A stretch of DNA of 64,000 bases from Mallotus nudiflorus (lineage: Eukaryota > Streptophyta > Magnoliopsida > Malpighiales > Euphorbiaceae): contig CANTUR010000057.1 of the NCBI GenBank assembly GCA_947683625.1, positions 494,501-558,500 on the forward strand, given 5' to 3'. Below are positions 1 through 12,644 of this stretch, one piece after another (within the stretch, counting starts at the first letter, position 1; each line of letters begins with the position of its first letter). The notes below the pieces were generated by a model. The model was not told where the DNA came from and made no database searches. It saw only the letters and a list, made by a program, of their open reading frames with translations. The translations under genes were made by a program, and so were the position numbers.

Positions 1-1691
1 CGCCTCCCATTTCAGCACGCCGGACCGCCCTTCGCCACCACCAGCTGCCGCCAACCTCCTTCCCCTTCATTCCTCTTCCTCTCCGATGTGACCAAGCCGC
101 CAGAAGCCCGCTGGAACGCCAGGAATTCGCGATGGCAGCAAGTTGAGCTTCTCGCTGTCGACAACGATTCCGGCCACCATTTTCGACACCGCCGGTCTCT
201 TTCTTCTTCTTGAGCTCCAGTCAATGTGATTCTAGCTTTGGTTTGAGCTTAAATGGTCTTGATTTGCTTAGGTTTCGAATTTTCAATTTCAGCCATATTA
301 GGGTTTTTGATTTTTTTGAGTTTCGAATTGATTGATTCATGAAAAATCCATTCACAAATGTTGATCCTAGTAGCTTAATATACAATTTTGAATTTTTTTG
401 GAATTTTTGGAGATTAATTTAATTTTTGGGTATTTTTGAATATTTTAATATTATTTTCTAATTTTCGGAAATTAATTAAATAAATTATGAAATTGTGTTT
501 TATGATAATTATAGGTGTTGAAATGAATTATAGGAATTTATTTGGAATTTTTATGAATTTCTAAGTATTTATTTTGAATTATTTAAGTTTATGTAATTTT
601 TGGAAAATAGGGTTAAATGTGTTTTTAATTGAAATTAATTGGTAAATTGAGTTTACTTATTGATATTATTGATAAATATGTTGAGAAAATTAATTTTGGA
701 TAATTATACTATTTTTGGTGAATTTTTGAAGTAATTTTAGTATATTTATATATATAGGGGTATTTTGGTAATTTTACACAAAATTGACTAAAAATGTAAT
801 TTAATTGGTTTTAATAGTTATTTAAGGTATAAAAATGATTTCTAAAAATTATTTAGTATTTTTAACTAATTAAAACTATTTTTCGTGAATTATTTTCAAA
901 TATATATATAATATACGGTTTTACTAATAAAATGAGTTTTTATCGGTTTTTACTGTGTTTTAAGGCTAATTATGTAATTTCTACTTATAAAATGAATTTC
1001 TATGTTATAAGGGTATTTTTGGTATTTCTGAAATTATTCTGTGTTTGTATTTGGAATAAGTGAGCCTGTATGGCTAGAGTGTTGTCTAACACTGTTTTCG
1101 AGGTTACGATATCATAGGGTTCTATTTGATCCTTCATAAATGATGATTTTCAATGAAATATATAAAAAATGATTTTCTGCATCTGCGTGAATTTGCCTGT
1201 ATATATATACATATTATATATATACTGTTGACTGTATGCATTGTCATTTAGCATGCATGTATATATATTATAGTAATTCACTCAGTGAGGTCTGACTCCC
1301 CTCCGTTGACAGGAGAGTCATCATCTTTAGACCTCAGTAGCAGGTCTATACACCGGATTTCTTCCGCCCCGGCTTCTTTATGTAAACTGCTTCCCTGAGT
1401 CTTGAGTTTTATTTTATCTAGACACTGCAGTAGTCATTAAACATTTAAAGAGATGTTGTATTATATATATTTGAACTGGATTTGTATTAAAAGAGATATA
1501 TGAGATGAGTATTTGATTTAAATCCATGGTGGATTGTTATTGTGATATTTATGATTTTTATTTCCGCTACATTAAATATTGTTATTATTATTATTGCATG
1601 TTTTATTTTATTTTTAGGCTTACTACGGGTTCCAGATTCGAAATAATTCTCATTCCCTAGCATCGATCATGGCCCCTGTTTTGGGTCATGA
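1..1691 (+). repeat. LTR of a Tekay-type Ty3/gypsy element, cut by window start
   Basis: The segment ends in GGGTCATGACA and then drops straight into the LTR of the resident Tekay element at TTATAATG, so it is inserted there in the opposite orientation. Its layout follows the complete solo LTR at 28999-30831: a GC-rich patch (1-230), a long AT-rich body, the CACTCAGTGAGGTCTGA block (about 1268), a CACCGGATTTCTTC block (about 1351) and a terminal TGACA. The LTR start (TGTAATACCC expected) lies left of the window. I cannot tell whether this is a solo LTR or the 3' LTR of a whole element. TTTAT at 1692-1696 may be its target duplication. Confidence 0.75.
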
Positions 1692-1791
1692 CATTTATAA
1701 TGTATATATATAGCTTTTGAAAAATCTTAGTAGAACTCTAAACCCAAGTTTCTAAATGGCCAACTGGGCCCACTTAATCCAAATAGACTGT

Positions 1792-1970
1792 CGGTCTTCG
1801 AGAGCAAAGACATCAATTGAGGCACCAAGCTGCAATCATCCACTTAATCCAAATACATGGCACTGGCAGTCCCCAAGAGCTAAGGCATCCACTGAGGCAC
1901 TCATCCCATTCCATTATTAACTTTCTAATCACTAGCGGTCCCCGAGAGCATAGGCTTCCACCGAGGCACC
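1792..1970 (-). repeat. Three imperfect ~70-bp repeats inside the Tekay LTR
   Basis: The phrase CGGTCCCCGAGAGC..AGGC..C..CGAGGCAC occurs three times, starting near 1792, 1867 and 1936 (spacings 75 and 69). The same three copies appear in the split LTR (9491-9655 continuing at 27547) and, inverted, in the solo LTR (about 30060-30250). This is an internal LTR repeat, not a gene. Confidence 0.75.
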
Positions 1971-3923
1971 CGTCCCAGTTTATATCCACAAGTTATACAT
2001 ATATCGGATCCATCTTTCAATCTCTACCATGTGCACACGGTCCTAGTGAAACCCACCAGGTAGCCCGTTCTACCAAAATTTTTCAAAATAAATTTTAAAT
2101 AAATAAAATGCACTTAAATCTTAAATAGCAGCATTTAAATTAAATAAATCATATAATGAATACTAAAAATATGAGCACATGCATCTTTAAATAAAACATA
2201 CACACAGATCAATTTATCAACTTACAAGACAAGCAAAAAGGCTGACGACCGCGCGTCTGCCTCGATCCAACAACTCCTGCTTCGGTATTCTCTAGAAAAA
2301 ATAATAGACCTATTTTAAAAACATGTCTATGGAATTAAAATTGAAAATCAACAGAAATAGCGAAATTATAGACTGACTCAAGGAAGACCGAATAAGACTC
2401 GATAGATAGGAAAAAATCTTAATTAATAGTAGGAATTTACGGAAGATGTCACGTTTTATGAGAAAATCTATCGAAATTTTGGCAGAGTCTCCTCTATAAA
2501 CAGACATCTCTCTACCATAGGTAGAGTCATTCCTGCATAGAAAACAAACTTTTAAAAATTCGCACACAATCTACACTCGGGTCAGCTCTTCAATATAGTA
2601 TTAGCCTGACCGAGTTCACAACTCAACAAAACATCACAAGTTAATTCTAACTAATTAAATTCATGAAAATTTTACTTTCATAAATAAACATTAAAATCAT
2701 ACTTAACATAGCACTTAATTAAATTTAATTAGACATAAATATATAAAAACCCATAACTTCCAATAATATACATTATTCTTAAACTATGCATATATAATCC
2801 ATAATTAATGTAACTATATATATTTTTGTTACCAAAATAATATTATATATATATATATATATATAATATTTGGAAACAATATTCAAAATTAACATTACTT
2901 AATTAAAAATACTAGTTAATTTATAAAAATCCTCTAAACCTCTTAAATATTAACAAAACCAACTAAAATATATATTTAACTATAATTAGCATAAAATTAC
3001 ATATTTATCCATATAATAGAAAAATACACATAATATTTCCATATTACTCAAAAATTCTATAAAAATTATATAAATACATAAAAATTATTTTCTCAACGTA
3101 AAATTTCTTAATATCAATAAAAACATAAAATTAACTAGTAATTTCTTCCAAAATATAAATTTAACCTAATTATCCACATTTGACATAAACTTAAAATAAT
3201 TATAAAAATAGTGTAAAAATCACAAAAACTATAAATTAAGTTCTAAAATTAATAACATTTAATGATAATACCAATTATCACAATTTCATAATTTTTAACA
3301 ATTAATTTTTGAAAATTAATAAAATATCAAAAATTCACAATTAACACAATAATCTTCTATAATCTTAAATAAAATCAATATACTAAAAATAATTAACAAT
3401 AATTACTCTAATTACTAATTAAACTCAAATAAAATTATGTAAAATAAAAAAAAACAAAATAATATACCAAAATTGGATTTAAACAACTAACTTAGCATAA
3501 TTAACCATTAACTTAGAATAAAGGAAGTTTAGCATTTAAATCAACCTAAACAACCAGAAAACGACCTTAAAACAACCTAAAAACAACCCAGAACAACTAA
3601 CTTTCTACCTTGATTTCCGACACCGGAAATGGGTTGCAGTGGCAAGGCCTGGTGTCAACCGTCGCCTGAGGAGGCAAGGCAAGCTGAAGGAGCAACGGCG
3701 GCGCCGATCTAGCTCCAACAGTGGCGGGGAGAGCTCAGACCGAGAGAGAGGCACCGAAAATGAAAGAAAAGAGGGAAAGGAAGGTGGCTGGTGGCTTGCT
3801 GCGGTGGTGATGGCGGCTCAGACGATCAAGCCACGGCGGAGGGAGAGGGAGTGTGACGGAGATGGTGACGGACAAGGAGGAGGTATGCGGGTTTGGTGGT
3901 TTTGGGTGGGAGCTTCTACACAT

Positions 3924-3940
3924 TTATATATATATATATA
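3924..3940 (-). promoter_or_regulatory. Candidate TATA box of the Tekay LTR promoter
   Basis: On the minus strand a TATATATATAAATG run lies just upstream of an abrupt GC-rich stretch (3910 down to about 3610) within an otherwise very AT-rich LTR. The same arrangement is at 31363-31391. A TATA tract followed by a GC-rich leader fits an LTR promoter and transcription start, but this is inferred from position only. Confidence 0.4.
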
Positions 3941-4244
3941 ACAAATACCCTAAAAAATTACACCCACATAAAATAATAAAACCTTATATAATATATACTA
4001 TATATACATTACATATTATAAGCTTGAAATTAGCAAGGGGAATATAGAATAATCACACTTATAAAATAGCTATATAATATTTAATATTATTATAGAAAAT
4101 ATATTTCCCTAAAATAATAATAACATAAATCTATCTCAGTAAAATAGCTAGATAATTAACAATTATATAATATAAGTTAAATTTATTTATTAATACTACA
4201 AATTCAAAAATTATTTTATTTAAATTAAAATATAGGGTATTACA

Positions 4245-4258
4245 GTCTTCCCTTCTTA
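4245..4258 (-). promoter_or_regulatory. Polypurine tract of the Tekay element
   Basis: On the minus strand AGAAGGGAAGAC lies directly before the LTR start TGTAATACCC. This is the expected place and composition for the plus-strand DNA priming site of an LTR retrotransposon. Confidence 0.7.
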
Positions 4259-4300
4259 TAAGAATTCACCCCTGAATTCAAGAAATAAGAATTACAAGGC

Positions 4301-7300
4301 TTAAGAGAGAAAGAGATACGGGAAAGAAACTCGCATCTCAGCTTCAGTTTCCCAGGTACAATTCTTAGCAGAATGGTTACTCTATAGCACCTTCACTATC
4401 GGTATCTCCTTAGTCCACAACTATCGTATTTGGCAATCCACAATCACCACTGAACACTCCTCGTAGGTCAGATCATCGCTAAGCTCTATGGCTTGTGGTT
4501 GCAGAATGTGAGATGGGTCAGGAATGTATTTCCTCAGCATAGACACGTGAAATACAGGATGGATTCTCGACAGTTTTGGTGGCAAAACCAACCTATATGC
4601 CACTTCACCCACTCTAGACCGAATCTTAAATGGTCCAATGTATCTAGGAGCTAGCTTACCCTTCTTGCCAAATCTCATGACTCCTTTTATTGGAGACACC
4701 TTCAGGAACACCATGTCTCCAACCATAAAGGATACATCCTTCCTCCTAGGGTCAACATAGCTCTTCTATCTGCTGAAGGCTGTCTTCAATCTTTGCTGTA
4801 TGATGGGAACTTTCTCTGAAGTCACATGTACCAACTCTAGACCTATTAACTGTGTTTCACCAATCTCCTAACATAATGGTGATCTACACTTTCTACCGTG
4901 CAATGCCTCATACAGAGTCATCTTAATGCTACCATGATAGCTGTTATTGTAAGCAAACTCAATTAATGGCAAGTGCGAATCCCATTGTCCTTTAAAGTCA
5001 ATTACACACATCCTCCACATATCTTCTAACGTCTGGATGGTCCTCTCTGACTGACCATCTGTCTGAGGATGGAAGGTCATACTGAAATCCAATCTGGTGC
5101 CCAAGGCCTTGTGTAATTCTTACTAAAAAATTGAGGTGAATGTCACTCCTCTATTTGACACTATACTCATTGATACTCCATATAGACAAACAATCCTATT
5201 GACTTAAAGTCTCACTAGTCTATTAGTAAAGCACGTCTTCTTTATTGGTAGAAAGTGTTCTGACTTGATTAGCATGTCAATAATCACCCAAATAGCATCA
5301 TAACCTCTTGTAGTCCGAGGTAGTCCAATCACAAAGTCCATGGCTATCATGTCCCATTTCCATTCGGGAATTGGCATAGGTTGTAATAATCTCGAGGGTC
5401 TCTGATGTTCAAACTTCACTTGCTGACAAGTCAGGCATCTAGACACAAACTTTGCAATATCCTTCTTCATTCCATTCCACCAATATATGTCTTTCAAGTC
5501 ATGATACATTTTGGTAGAACCTGGGTGAATACTATAAGTAGAAAAATATGCCTCTTCCATAATTTCCTTCCTCAAGTAGTTAACATCCGGCACACAAATC
5601 CTAGTGCCCAACCGCAATACACCTTTTTTGTCAACCACAAAGTCTCTTGACTGCCCTTGTTGCACTTTATACATAATCCTCTGCAACTACGGGTCTCTAA
5701 TATGAGCTACCTTAACTCTATCCAAGTATACTGATCGTGCCCTGAATTGAGCTAAAAGGCACTTTCTAGTAACTTTCAACTAAAACCCTTGATCATTCAA
5801 TTCGTGTAACTTTTTAATAATGGGCCTCCTTTCTGAGCTGATGTGGGCAAGACTGCCCGCTGACTTTCTACTCAAGGCATCAACAACAACATTCACCTTG
5901 CCTGGATGGTACAAAATGGAATAATCATAATCCTTAAGAAGTTCCATCCATCTTCTCTGCCTTAAGTTTAAGTCCTTTGCTGAAAGATGTACTTCAAGCT
6001 CTTATGATCGATGTATATCTCACATGTAACCCCATACAAGTAATGCCTCTATATCTTCAAAGCAAACACAACAGCTGCCATCTCCAAGTTATGAGTAGGA
6101 TAGTTTTCCTCGTGCTTCTTTAGTTGCCTTAAAGCATAAGCAATTACTTGGCCATTTTGCATCAACACACAACCCAATCCTACTCTAAAAGCATCACAAT
6201 ACACCGTATACCCTTCATTTCCAAAGGGCAAAGTCAGAATCGAAGCTGACGTCAATAAATCCTTCAATAACTGGAAGTGCTCTTCACATCTATCTGTCCA
6301 CACAAACTTAGCACTCTTTTGGGTCAACCTTATTAAAGGTGCAACATTTAGAGAAGTCCTTCATAAATCTCCTGTAGTAGCCTGCTAGACCCAAGAAACT
6401 CCATACTTCTCTGACTGTAGTCGGCCTCGGCCACTCTGTAATAGCTTCTATCTTCTTAAGGTCCACTTGTATGCCATCCTTAGAAACCACGTGGCCTAAA
6501 AATGCCACCTGATTCAACTAGAACTCACACTTTGAAAACTTGGCATACAACCTATGCTCCCTTAAAGTCTAAAGCACCCTTCTCAGATACATAACATGCT
6601 CAGCTTTACTCTTGGAATAAACCAAGATGTCATCAATGAAGACTATTACAAACCGGTCTAAGTATGGCCTGAACACCCGTTTCATCAAGTCCATAAAGGC
6701 TGCTGGAGCATTAGTCAACCCAAAGGACATTACTAGGAACTCATAATGGCCATATCTCATCTGAAATTCTATCTTGGGCTCATCACCACTTCTGATCCTC
6801 AACTGGTGATACCTAGATCTCAAGTCTATCTTAGAGAAGCATGTAGCACCTTGAAGTTGATCGAACAAGTCATTGATCCTTGAAAGTGGATACTTGTTCT
6901 TGATGGTGACCTTGTTCAACTGCTTGTAATCAATATAGAGTCGAAGGCTACCATCCTTCTTCTTCACAAACAACACTGGAGCACCCTAAGGCAAGGTACT
7001 GGGTCTTATGAAACCCTTATTGAGCAACTCCTGTAATTACTCCTTCAGCTCCTGTAATTCAGCTAGTGTCATTCTATAGGGTGGCATAAAAATAGGATTT
7101 GTACCAGGTATGACATTGATACAAAACTCTATTTCTCTATTTGGTGGTAATCCCAGTAATTCTTTAGGAAAGACTAAATTCACACACCACTGGCACCTGT
7201 TCGATTGCCCCGTTCTTTATCTCAACATCTCTTACTACTACCAAGTAACCTTGACAACCCTTTCTAAGCATCTTTTGGGCTGTAATGGCAGAAATGAGAT

Positions 7301-9122
7301 TACGAGGCATGGAGCTCTTTTCTCCTTTAAAACATAACTCTTCTTTATTCAGAATTTTGAACACCACTTCTTTCTCTCAATAATTCACCAAAGCATAATA
7401 CCTCGACAACCAATCCATACCTAAAATGACGTTGAATTCTAACACATTAAGCAACACCAAGTCTGTCAATAATTCTCTACCATCAATTGACACCGGACAC
7501 GAAGGAAAGAAGATATTTGTCTCCAACTCGTCACTAAGAGGAGTCGATATAGATAGAGGAAAGGACAACCTGGAAGGCTGCCACTCAATTCTCGAAGCAA
7601 ACATGGGAGAAATGAATGAATGTGAAGTGTCGAGATCAAATAATATTCTAGCATCACATACACAGACTGAGAGAATACCTATTACTACTGCGTTAAAAGT
7701 CTGAGCATCCTGCAGTGTCAGAGTGAAAACTCGTGCTTACCCACGACCTGCCTATTGAGATGTTGAAGGCTGCATAAACCCACGACCACTAGGCCTACCA
7801 ACCGAACCTCAGCCTGGCTGGCCCAAAAGCTGCGGCGATCTTTATTGTGGCTGTACTGGTGTTTTGTGCTGCTGTGGCATCGGATAATAAGGCTAGGCCA
7901 CTGATGAAGATGAACCCTGAGCATACTGTGGCTAATATCCGGAGTAAGGATAAACTCTGGCAAAATGACCAACCTATCCACATCTGAAACAAGTGCCTGA
8001 CAACAAATGACACGGGCCCTGATGGAATCGACCATAACTCGCACATGCACTGGCTCCAGACCTAGAACTACTCTGTCCTGAGCTCTACTCATTGCTACTG
8101 TTTTTGACTCTAGTACTAAATCTATGACCTCTACTACTTCTCCTGTTCGTGGCATAACCATGTCGACCAACTCAGTGAGTCCTGGACCTTCTACCACCAT
8201 GTTATGAACTACCCGCAGTCTGCTGACTCATACTACCAATATAAAATGCTGGCTACTGGTACCCGAGAGCTACACCATGTCCATTACCACCAACCATATA
8301 GGGATCTAACATAATGCCCTGGTGGATGTGTCGCCTCTCAATCAGACGAGCCTCCTTTATAACACTCTCCAGGGTGCGATCCTCAATACGCATACCAATA
8401 AAAGTTGGCCCCAAACTAGTAACATATAACTCTACTACTCTGTAGGGATCTCTCTTGATGTCCTCTACATGTCGGGATATCCTGTTAAACTCCCTTGTGT
8501 AGTCCTCCACTGACCTATCCCCTCTAGTGATGTGAAGCAACTGCCACCTATAAGCATCTCTAGTGGATGGAGGACAGAAGAATCTCAAGAAGCGGTCTTT
8601 AAACTCTAGCCAAGTTAACTCATGCATGGACGGCTGAATCGACTGCATTAACCAGTTTTGAGCTACTGCTTGAACTGATAAATCCATAATCATTATCCAC
8701 TGGTAGTCTGTGTGTCCTATCTTGGTACGTGCCTCAAATGCATTAATAAAGTCCAAAGCATCACCCGTACCATCAAAGGAAACTCTACCAATCCAGGAGT
8801 AGAGGAGTGTTGCATCAGTATCTGACATCTCTTGATTCCTCTATTGTAACATCTACTGCATAAGGGGCATCACCTAACTCAAAGCTTTAAGACCCTGATT
8901 AATTCCTGCTAATCCAGCTGCAAAAGTTATAGGGTCTGCAGTTGGAGCTTCAGGCCCAACTGGCGATTGATCAGGAATCTCAGCTTTAGCTACCCTAGCT
9001 CGACCTCTACCTCTACCTCTACCTCTACGACATGGAGCAGGAGGAAGAGCTTCATCATGCACAGACTACTCATCAAGCCCAAAAGTTGGATCGGCTACGA
9101 GGTTTGTTCACACACGCCTCAT
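4301..9122 (-). pseudogene. Decayed Tekay/Del chromovirus gag-pol polyprotein
   Basis: The gag start fits an ATG at 9122. Gag core is at about 8828-8253. A Zn-knuckle remnant (CFRCG..GHF, last Cys gone) is near 7980-7940, and protease near 7640-7380 has its D-S-G site changed to D-L-D. RT at 7000-6500 has the FIDD catalytic motif and RNase H lies at 6330-6050. Integrase (5690-4870) retains H..C..C of its zinc finger, but the first His appears to be Tyr. A chromodomain tail ends in WETEAEMR before the TAA at 4301. Sequence style and the chromodomain place it in the Tekay (Del) branch of Ty3/gypsy chromoviruses. Many in-frame stops break it, for example 9108-9110, 6986-6988, 6518-6520 and 4421-4423. 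The span is not a multiple of three, so at least one indel also exists. It is non-functional. Confidence 0.9.
8253..8828 (-). pseudogene. Gag capsid-like domain of the Tekay element (longest intact piece)
   Basis: This 191-residue open stretch is the retrotransposon gag core. It has the features W.FKDRF.RFF, the Y.REF.RI. block and an arginine-rich end. In the family it forms the particle shell that packages element RNA. It is followed (on the minus strand) by a degraded Q/G/S-rich linker and a CCHC knuckle missing its last cysteine (about 7980-7930). It is part of the broken polyprotein and not an independent gene. Confidence 0.85.
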
Positions 9123-9220
9123 TCTGAAAAAGATAAAGAAAAATTGAATTTAAAACAAGACAAGCGTATTTAATGCAATATGAAATTAGAAACAAAAATA
9201 TCATAAAGACAATTATCAAC

Positions 9221-9656
9221 CTAATCACTGTAGTGATGAAGAAATCCGACGTAGAGGCGATCTGAGGTCGAACTCCCAAGCTCCTGAAAAAAATAAATTG
9301 AGGGGAATCAGACCTCACTGAGTAAGTTAATAAAAAGAGTTGTACGGTTTGAAAACCTTTTTAAAAACCATATAGTTATAGTGAAAATAACTTATAACGT
9401 ATATATATAGCTTTTGAAAAATCACGGTAAAACCCTAAACCTAAGTTTCTAAATGGCCAACTGGGCCCACTTAATCCACATAGACTGTCGGTCCCCGAAA
9501 GCGAAGGCATCAACCGAGGCACCAAGCCACAGTCATCCACTTAATCCAAATACATGTCACTGGTGGTCCTCGAGAGCTAAGGCATTCAGCGAGGCACTCA
9601 TCCCAGTCCATTATTAACTTTTCAATCATTGGCGGTCCCCGAGAGCATAGGCTTCT
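9221..9656 (-). repeat. Upstream (5') LTR of the Tekay element, piece 1
   Basis: This piece matches the solo LTR (inverted) from the GATGAAGAAATC block at about 9236 onward and matches 1697-1956. It is interrupted at 9656 by the Tat insertion. To its left the similarity to the solo LTR stops abruptly near 9221. I find no primer-binding site of the usual TGGTATCAGAGC type between here and the gag ATG at 9122, so the LTR edge and leader are rearranged or deleted. Confidence 0.7.
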
Positions 9657-11772
9657 TATAAGCACCCAATTTCGGGATGCAATTGTGCACAATTTTGATG
9701 TAAGCCCCTATGATAAAATTTATTCAAAAATTGCACTTGGTTGTTGATTTTCTGGACTTTAAGGACTAAATTGCAATATTTTTTAGGATTTGATTGCAAA
9801 AAATCATTTTTTCAAGGGTCTTTTGGTAATTAAAAGTAAAAATATATATATATATTTTTTAGGATCGGCATTGGTGTAATGTTGACTGACATTGCACAGT
9901 ACCAATGCGCAATAATTTCATTTTTTAATTTTTTCGCATATTTTTCCTTATTTTTATCGATTTTTTCAATGTTTTAATTGGTTAAAAATTCAAATTTTAT
10001 CCTTATGATTATCTGATAAAGTTTTTTTTTAAACGCAGAAGGCTTTTTTTTTTAAATAAAAACAAACGCTATCTGATCATTAGTCCGTTCCTCCTTTAGA
10101 GGAAGTTCAGTACATGCAGACTCTGCATTTAAAAGCAAAGTTTGCATGTGTGCGTGAGAAGGGAGGTTTTTTGGAGAGGTTTTGCTGGGTGGAACTTTTT
10201 TTTTCTTCTGGTTTTCGAAAGGATTTTTCTTTCTGGAAAGCTTTTACACAAAAAAAAAAATGCAGAAACCCTAAAAAACCCCAATTTTGGATACTGCCAG
10301 TGTCCTTAAACACAATCAAGTTCGAGTCCAGAATCAACAAACAATTTAATTTCAACGGTGAAAATCCTAATCTGAGGGGACAAAAAAGAGCATCTGCACA
10401 GCATCTAAATTTCCAGTGATATTTTTCTATTTCATTTTCACTTTTTTCTATTATTTTCTTTTTGTGATTTTTCTTTTATTTTGTTATTCTTTTTTATTGT
10501 TTAATTTCATTACTAATCTGATTACTTGTTTTTTTTTTTTCTGTTTTGATGTGTGCATGTGGATTAAGGAGGATACCACCTATAGTTGAATTGAACAGAA
10601 GGTCCATGGAATGCCATGGATGAACCTGTATTATTTCTTCAATAGTTCTTAGGATTTTTTTTATTTATTATTTTTTCCATTTTTGGTGTTCTGTATAGTT
10701 ATTTTAATTTTTGGGTGTATAATTTTAATTTTGTACGTAGTTTGTAATAGCCCCAGTAGTGGGAATAGTAAATTTTCATTTTTTGTATTTTAAAATTAAT
10801 TAGTAATTAGGTTCAATTGGGTAAAAAAATCAATTAAACTCAATGGTGGCAATAGCTTAAATTAGGGTTTGCATGTAATTAATTTAGGGTTCTTTTTTTA
10901 AAAAAATCACTGTAATGTTTGTTTGATCTATTTTTATGTTTTATTTATTTTGGGCTTGTTTTTTATGTTTTTTTTTATGTTTTTGGGCCTTAAGCCCACG
11001 TTTAGGTCTAACCCACTAAATAAATAGGTTTAAAAATGGTTTAGAACTTTAAATAATTAAAATCAACTTAGGCCCATTAGGTTAATTAGATTTTAGGCCC
11101 ACATTAGTTAATTAAAAATTGTTTAGACTTAACTCAGCCCATTTAATTGCATTTCTTTTAAAATAAATAGATCTAGGCCCATATTTTATTTAAAATAAAA
11201 CCATATTAGACTTAGGAACACTAATTTGATTTTCCTTTAAAATTGAATAGACTTAAGCCCATATCTTAGAAAAACTAAAAAATATATTTAGGCTCATTAA
11301 TTAATGTATGCCCACTTTTATTCTATTTCACTTGTAAATAAAATGTAGATTTAGTTAACTTTTTAATAAAATTAACATAGTTTAGACTTAGGGACAATGC
11401 AATCTTGAGTGCATTTTTTACTTGTAATTTTATTGACTTATTGCCTTTTTGGGTAGATGGATGTTAATTAGGGTTTAATAAAATTGTATATAATTAGAGG
11501 ATGAAATAATCATTTATAAAATTATTCTAAATGAACACGAGACTAAGAGAAGTTAGTATTCCGTATCTAGAATCTCCTAGTTGTGGTGCTAATTTTCTTT
11601 TAAAGAATTGAGTACCACCAATCAAATTGTCCCAGTTATTACCCTTGGTGGCGACTCCTCATCTCCATGTCATGTCTTTATGACAATGGTTAGTGTGTTC
11701 TCTAAGGCCTTGAGCCTAAACAGTGTTATGGTTGCTAAAATCTTGGATGCGCGCTAAACCCCGCCGTCTACA
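9657..11772 (+). repeat. 5' LTR of the Tat element
   Basis: Starts TATAAGCACC (the ancestral TG has become TA; the 3' copy keeps TGTAAGCACC) and ends CCGTCTACA. It carries eight TGGGCY/RGCCCA words between 10951 and 11271. It lacks about 20 bp of a palindromic segment present in the 3' LTR (25651-25683). Confidence 0.92.
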
Positions 11773-11773
11773 G

Positions 11774-11791
11774 TGGCAACTTCACTAGGGA
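11774..11791 (+). promoter_or_regulatory. Primer-binding site of the Tat element
   Basis: Directly after the LTR end comes one G and then TGGCAACTTCACTAGGGA. This is the usual position and TGGC...GGGGA-like shape of a tRNA 3'-end complement. I did not assign the tRNA. Likely transitions (GGGGA to AGGGA) have weakened it. Confidence 0.65.
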
Positions 11792-12644
11792 TAAGAGATA
11801 CTGATTCTACTTGTGTTCTTTAGAATTGTTTTATTGATTATTATTTCATTCTTGCATTCATTTTGCATGTCCCTACTAAACCGATGGCGTTGGTTTATGA
11901 TTCCATGATTCCACTAGCTTCATAGGGTTGTAGATTGGCTAACCATCACTCTTAGCCTTAACTCGGTTCAAAAGAGATTACTGGGCTCATCTGACCAGAG
12001 TTTGTAACCCAAGTCCCTAAGGGGGGTAATCTTCTCTCAAGTTGATAAAGGATGTTGGGCCCCTCTGACCTTGGCCTGTAACTCAAAGTCCATAATGGAG
12101 AGCATCTTGCTAAGGGAACCTTAACTTTTCATCGGACCCTAACCATATATAATGGCCTAGTTACTTCCCTTAGGATCTTCACCCAAAGTGCTTGTTTATT
12201 TAAATTGCCATTAGGTATTTCTATTTATAAAAGCCCAGGCCTATACCTTTGAAGCTCATTCAGGCTAATAAGGATTAGGCTAGACCTTTATATTTAGAAA
12301 TGCTGCTTCTATGTTTTTTCTTTTTAAGAGAGATTTGGCATGCGCGTCGGCTCTTAATATCCCCTATCGATATAAGGCCAAGATAAAAAATCCTAGGAAA
12401 AGAAACTCGCCATTGAACACGTGTGTGGGAGGAATAAGGAAGAAAGGCTTATGCTTACATGTTGCTTGTTGATTACTTCCTGATACTTGCTACTTGCTAA
12501 GTGTTTGCCTGCTACTTATTGCATAAACACATGCATCATGCATACATGCATACATACAGTCCATACATCATACTAATACCTTATTTTGCAGCCATCATAG
12601 ATTCATCCTGGTTTTCTCGTATCTGGGGATGAAGAGGTGATAGA
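11792..12644 (+). other. Tat leader region, no gene seen
   Basis: Untranslated leader between the primer-binding site and gag. It has moderate GC for the window and no open reading frame of note. CATAC/CATGCATAC microrepeats lie near 12530-12570. No retained splice or packaging signal can be named from sequence alone. Confidence 0.5.

Larger units (their letters stand above)
1692..4244 (-). repeat. Downstream (3') LTR of resident Tekay element, minus orientation
   Basis: Read on the minus strand it begins TGTAATACCC at 4244, next to a purine tract (4245-4258) and the chromodomain end of the polyprotein. It matches the split LTR at 9395-9656 + 27547-28998 + 30832-31688 nearly base for base in the parts I compared by eye. 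Its far end is lost to the insertion at 1-1691. Inside are a three-copy repeat (1792-1970), a GC-rich patch (3610-3910) and short TA tracts (2848-2866, 3924-3940). Confidence 0.85.

Noticed and set aside
1817..2098. 93-codon open frame
   Set aside because: Falls in the three-copy LTR repeat; a by-product of repeat sequence, not conserved in frame in the other LTR copies.
3639..3941. 100-codon Arg/Gly-rich open frame in the Tekay LTR
   Set aside because: It lies in the GC-rich LTR patch, antisense to the element, and is broken in the second LTR copy. Low-complexity composition explains it.
10114..10419. 101-codon open frame in the Tat LTR
   Set aside because: Lies wholly in the LTR. The 3' LTR copy at about 25890-26190 has frame-breaking indels.
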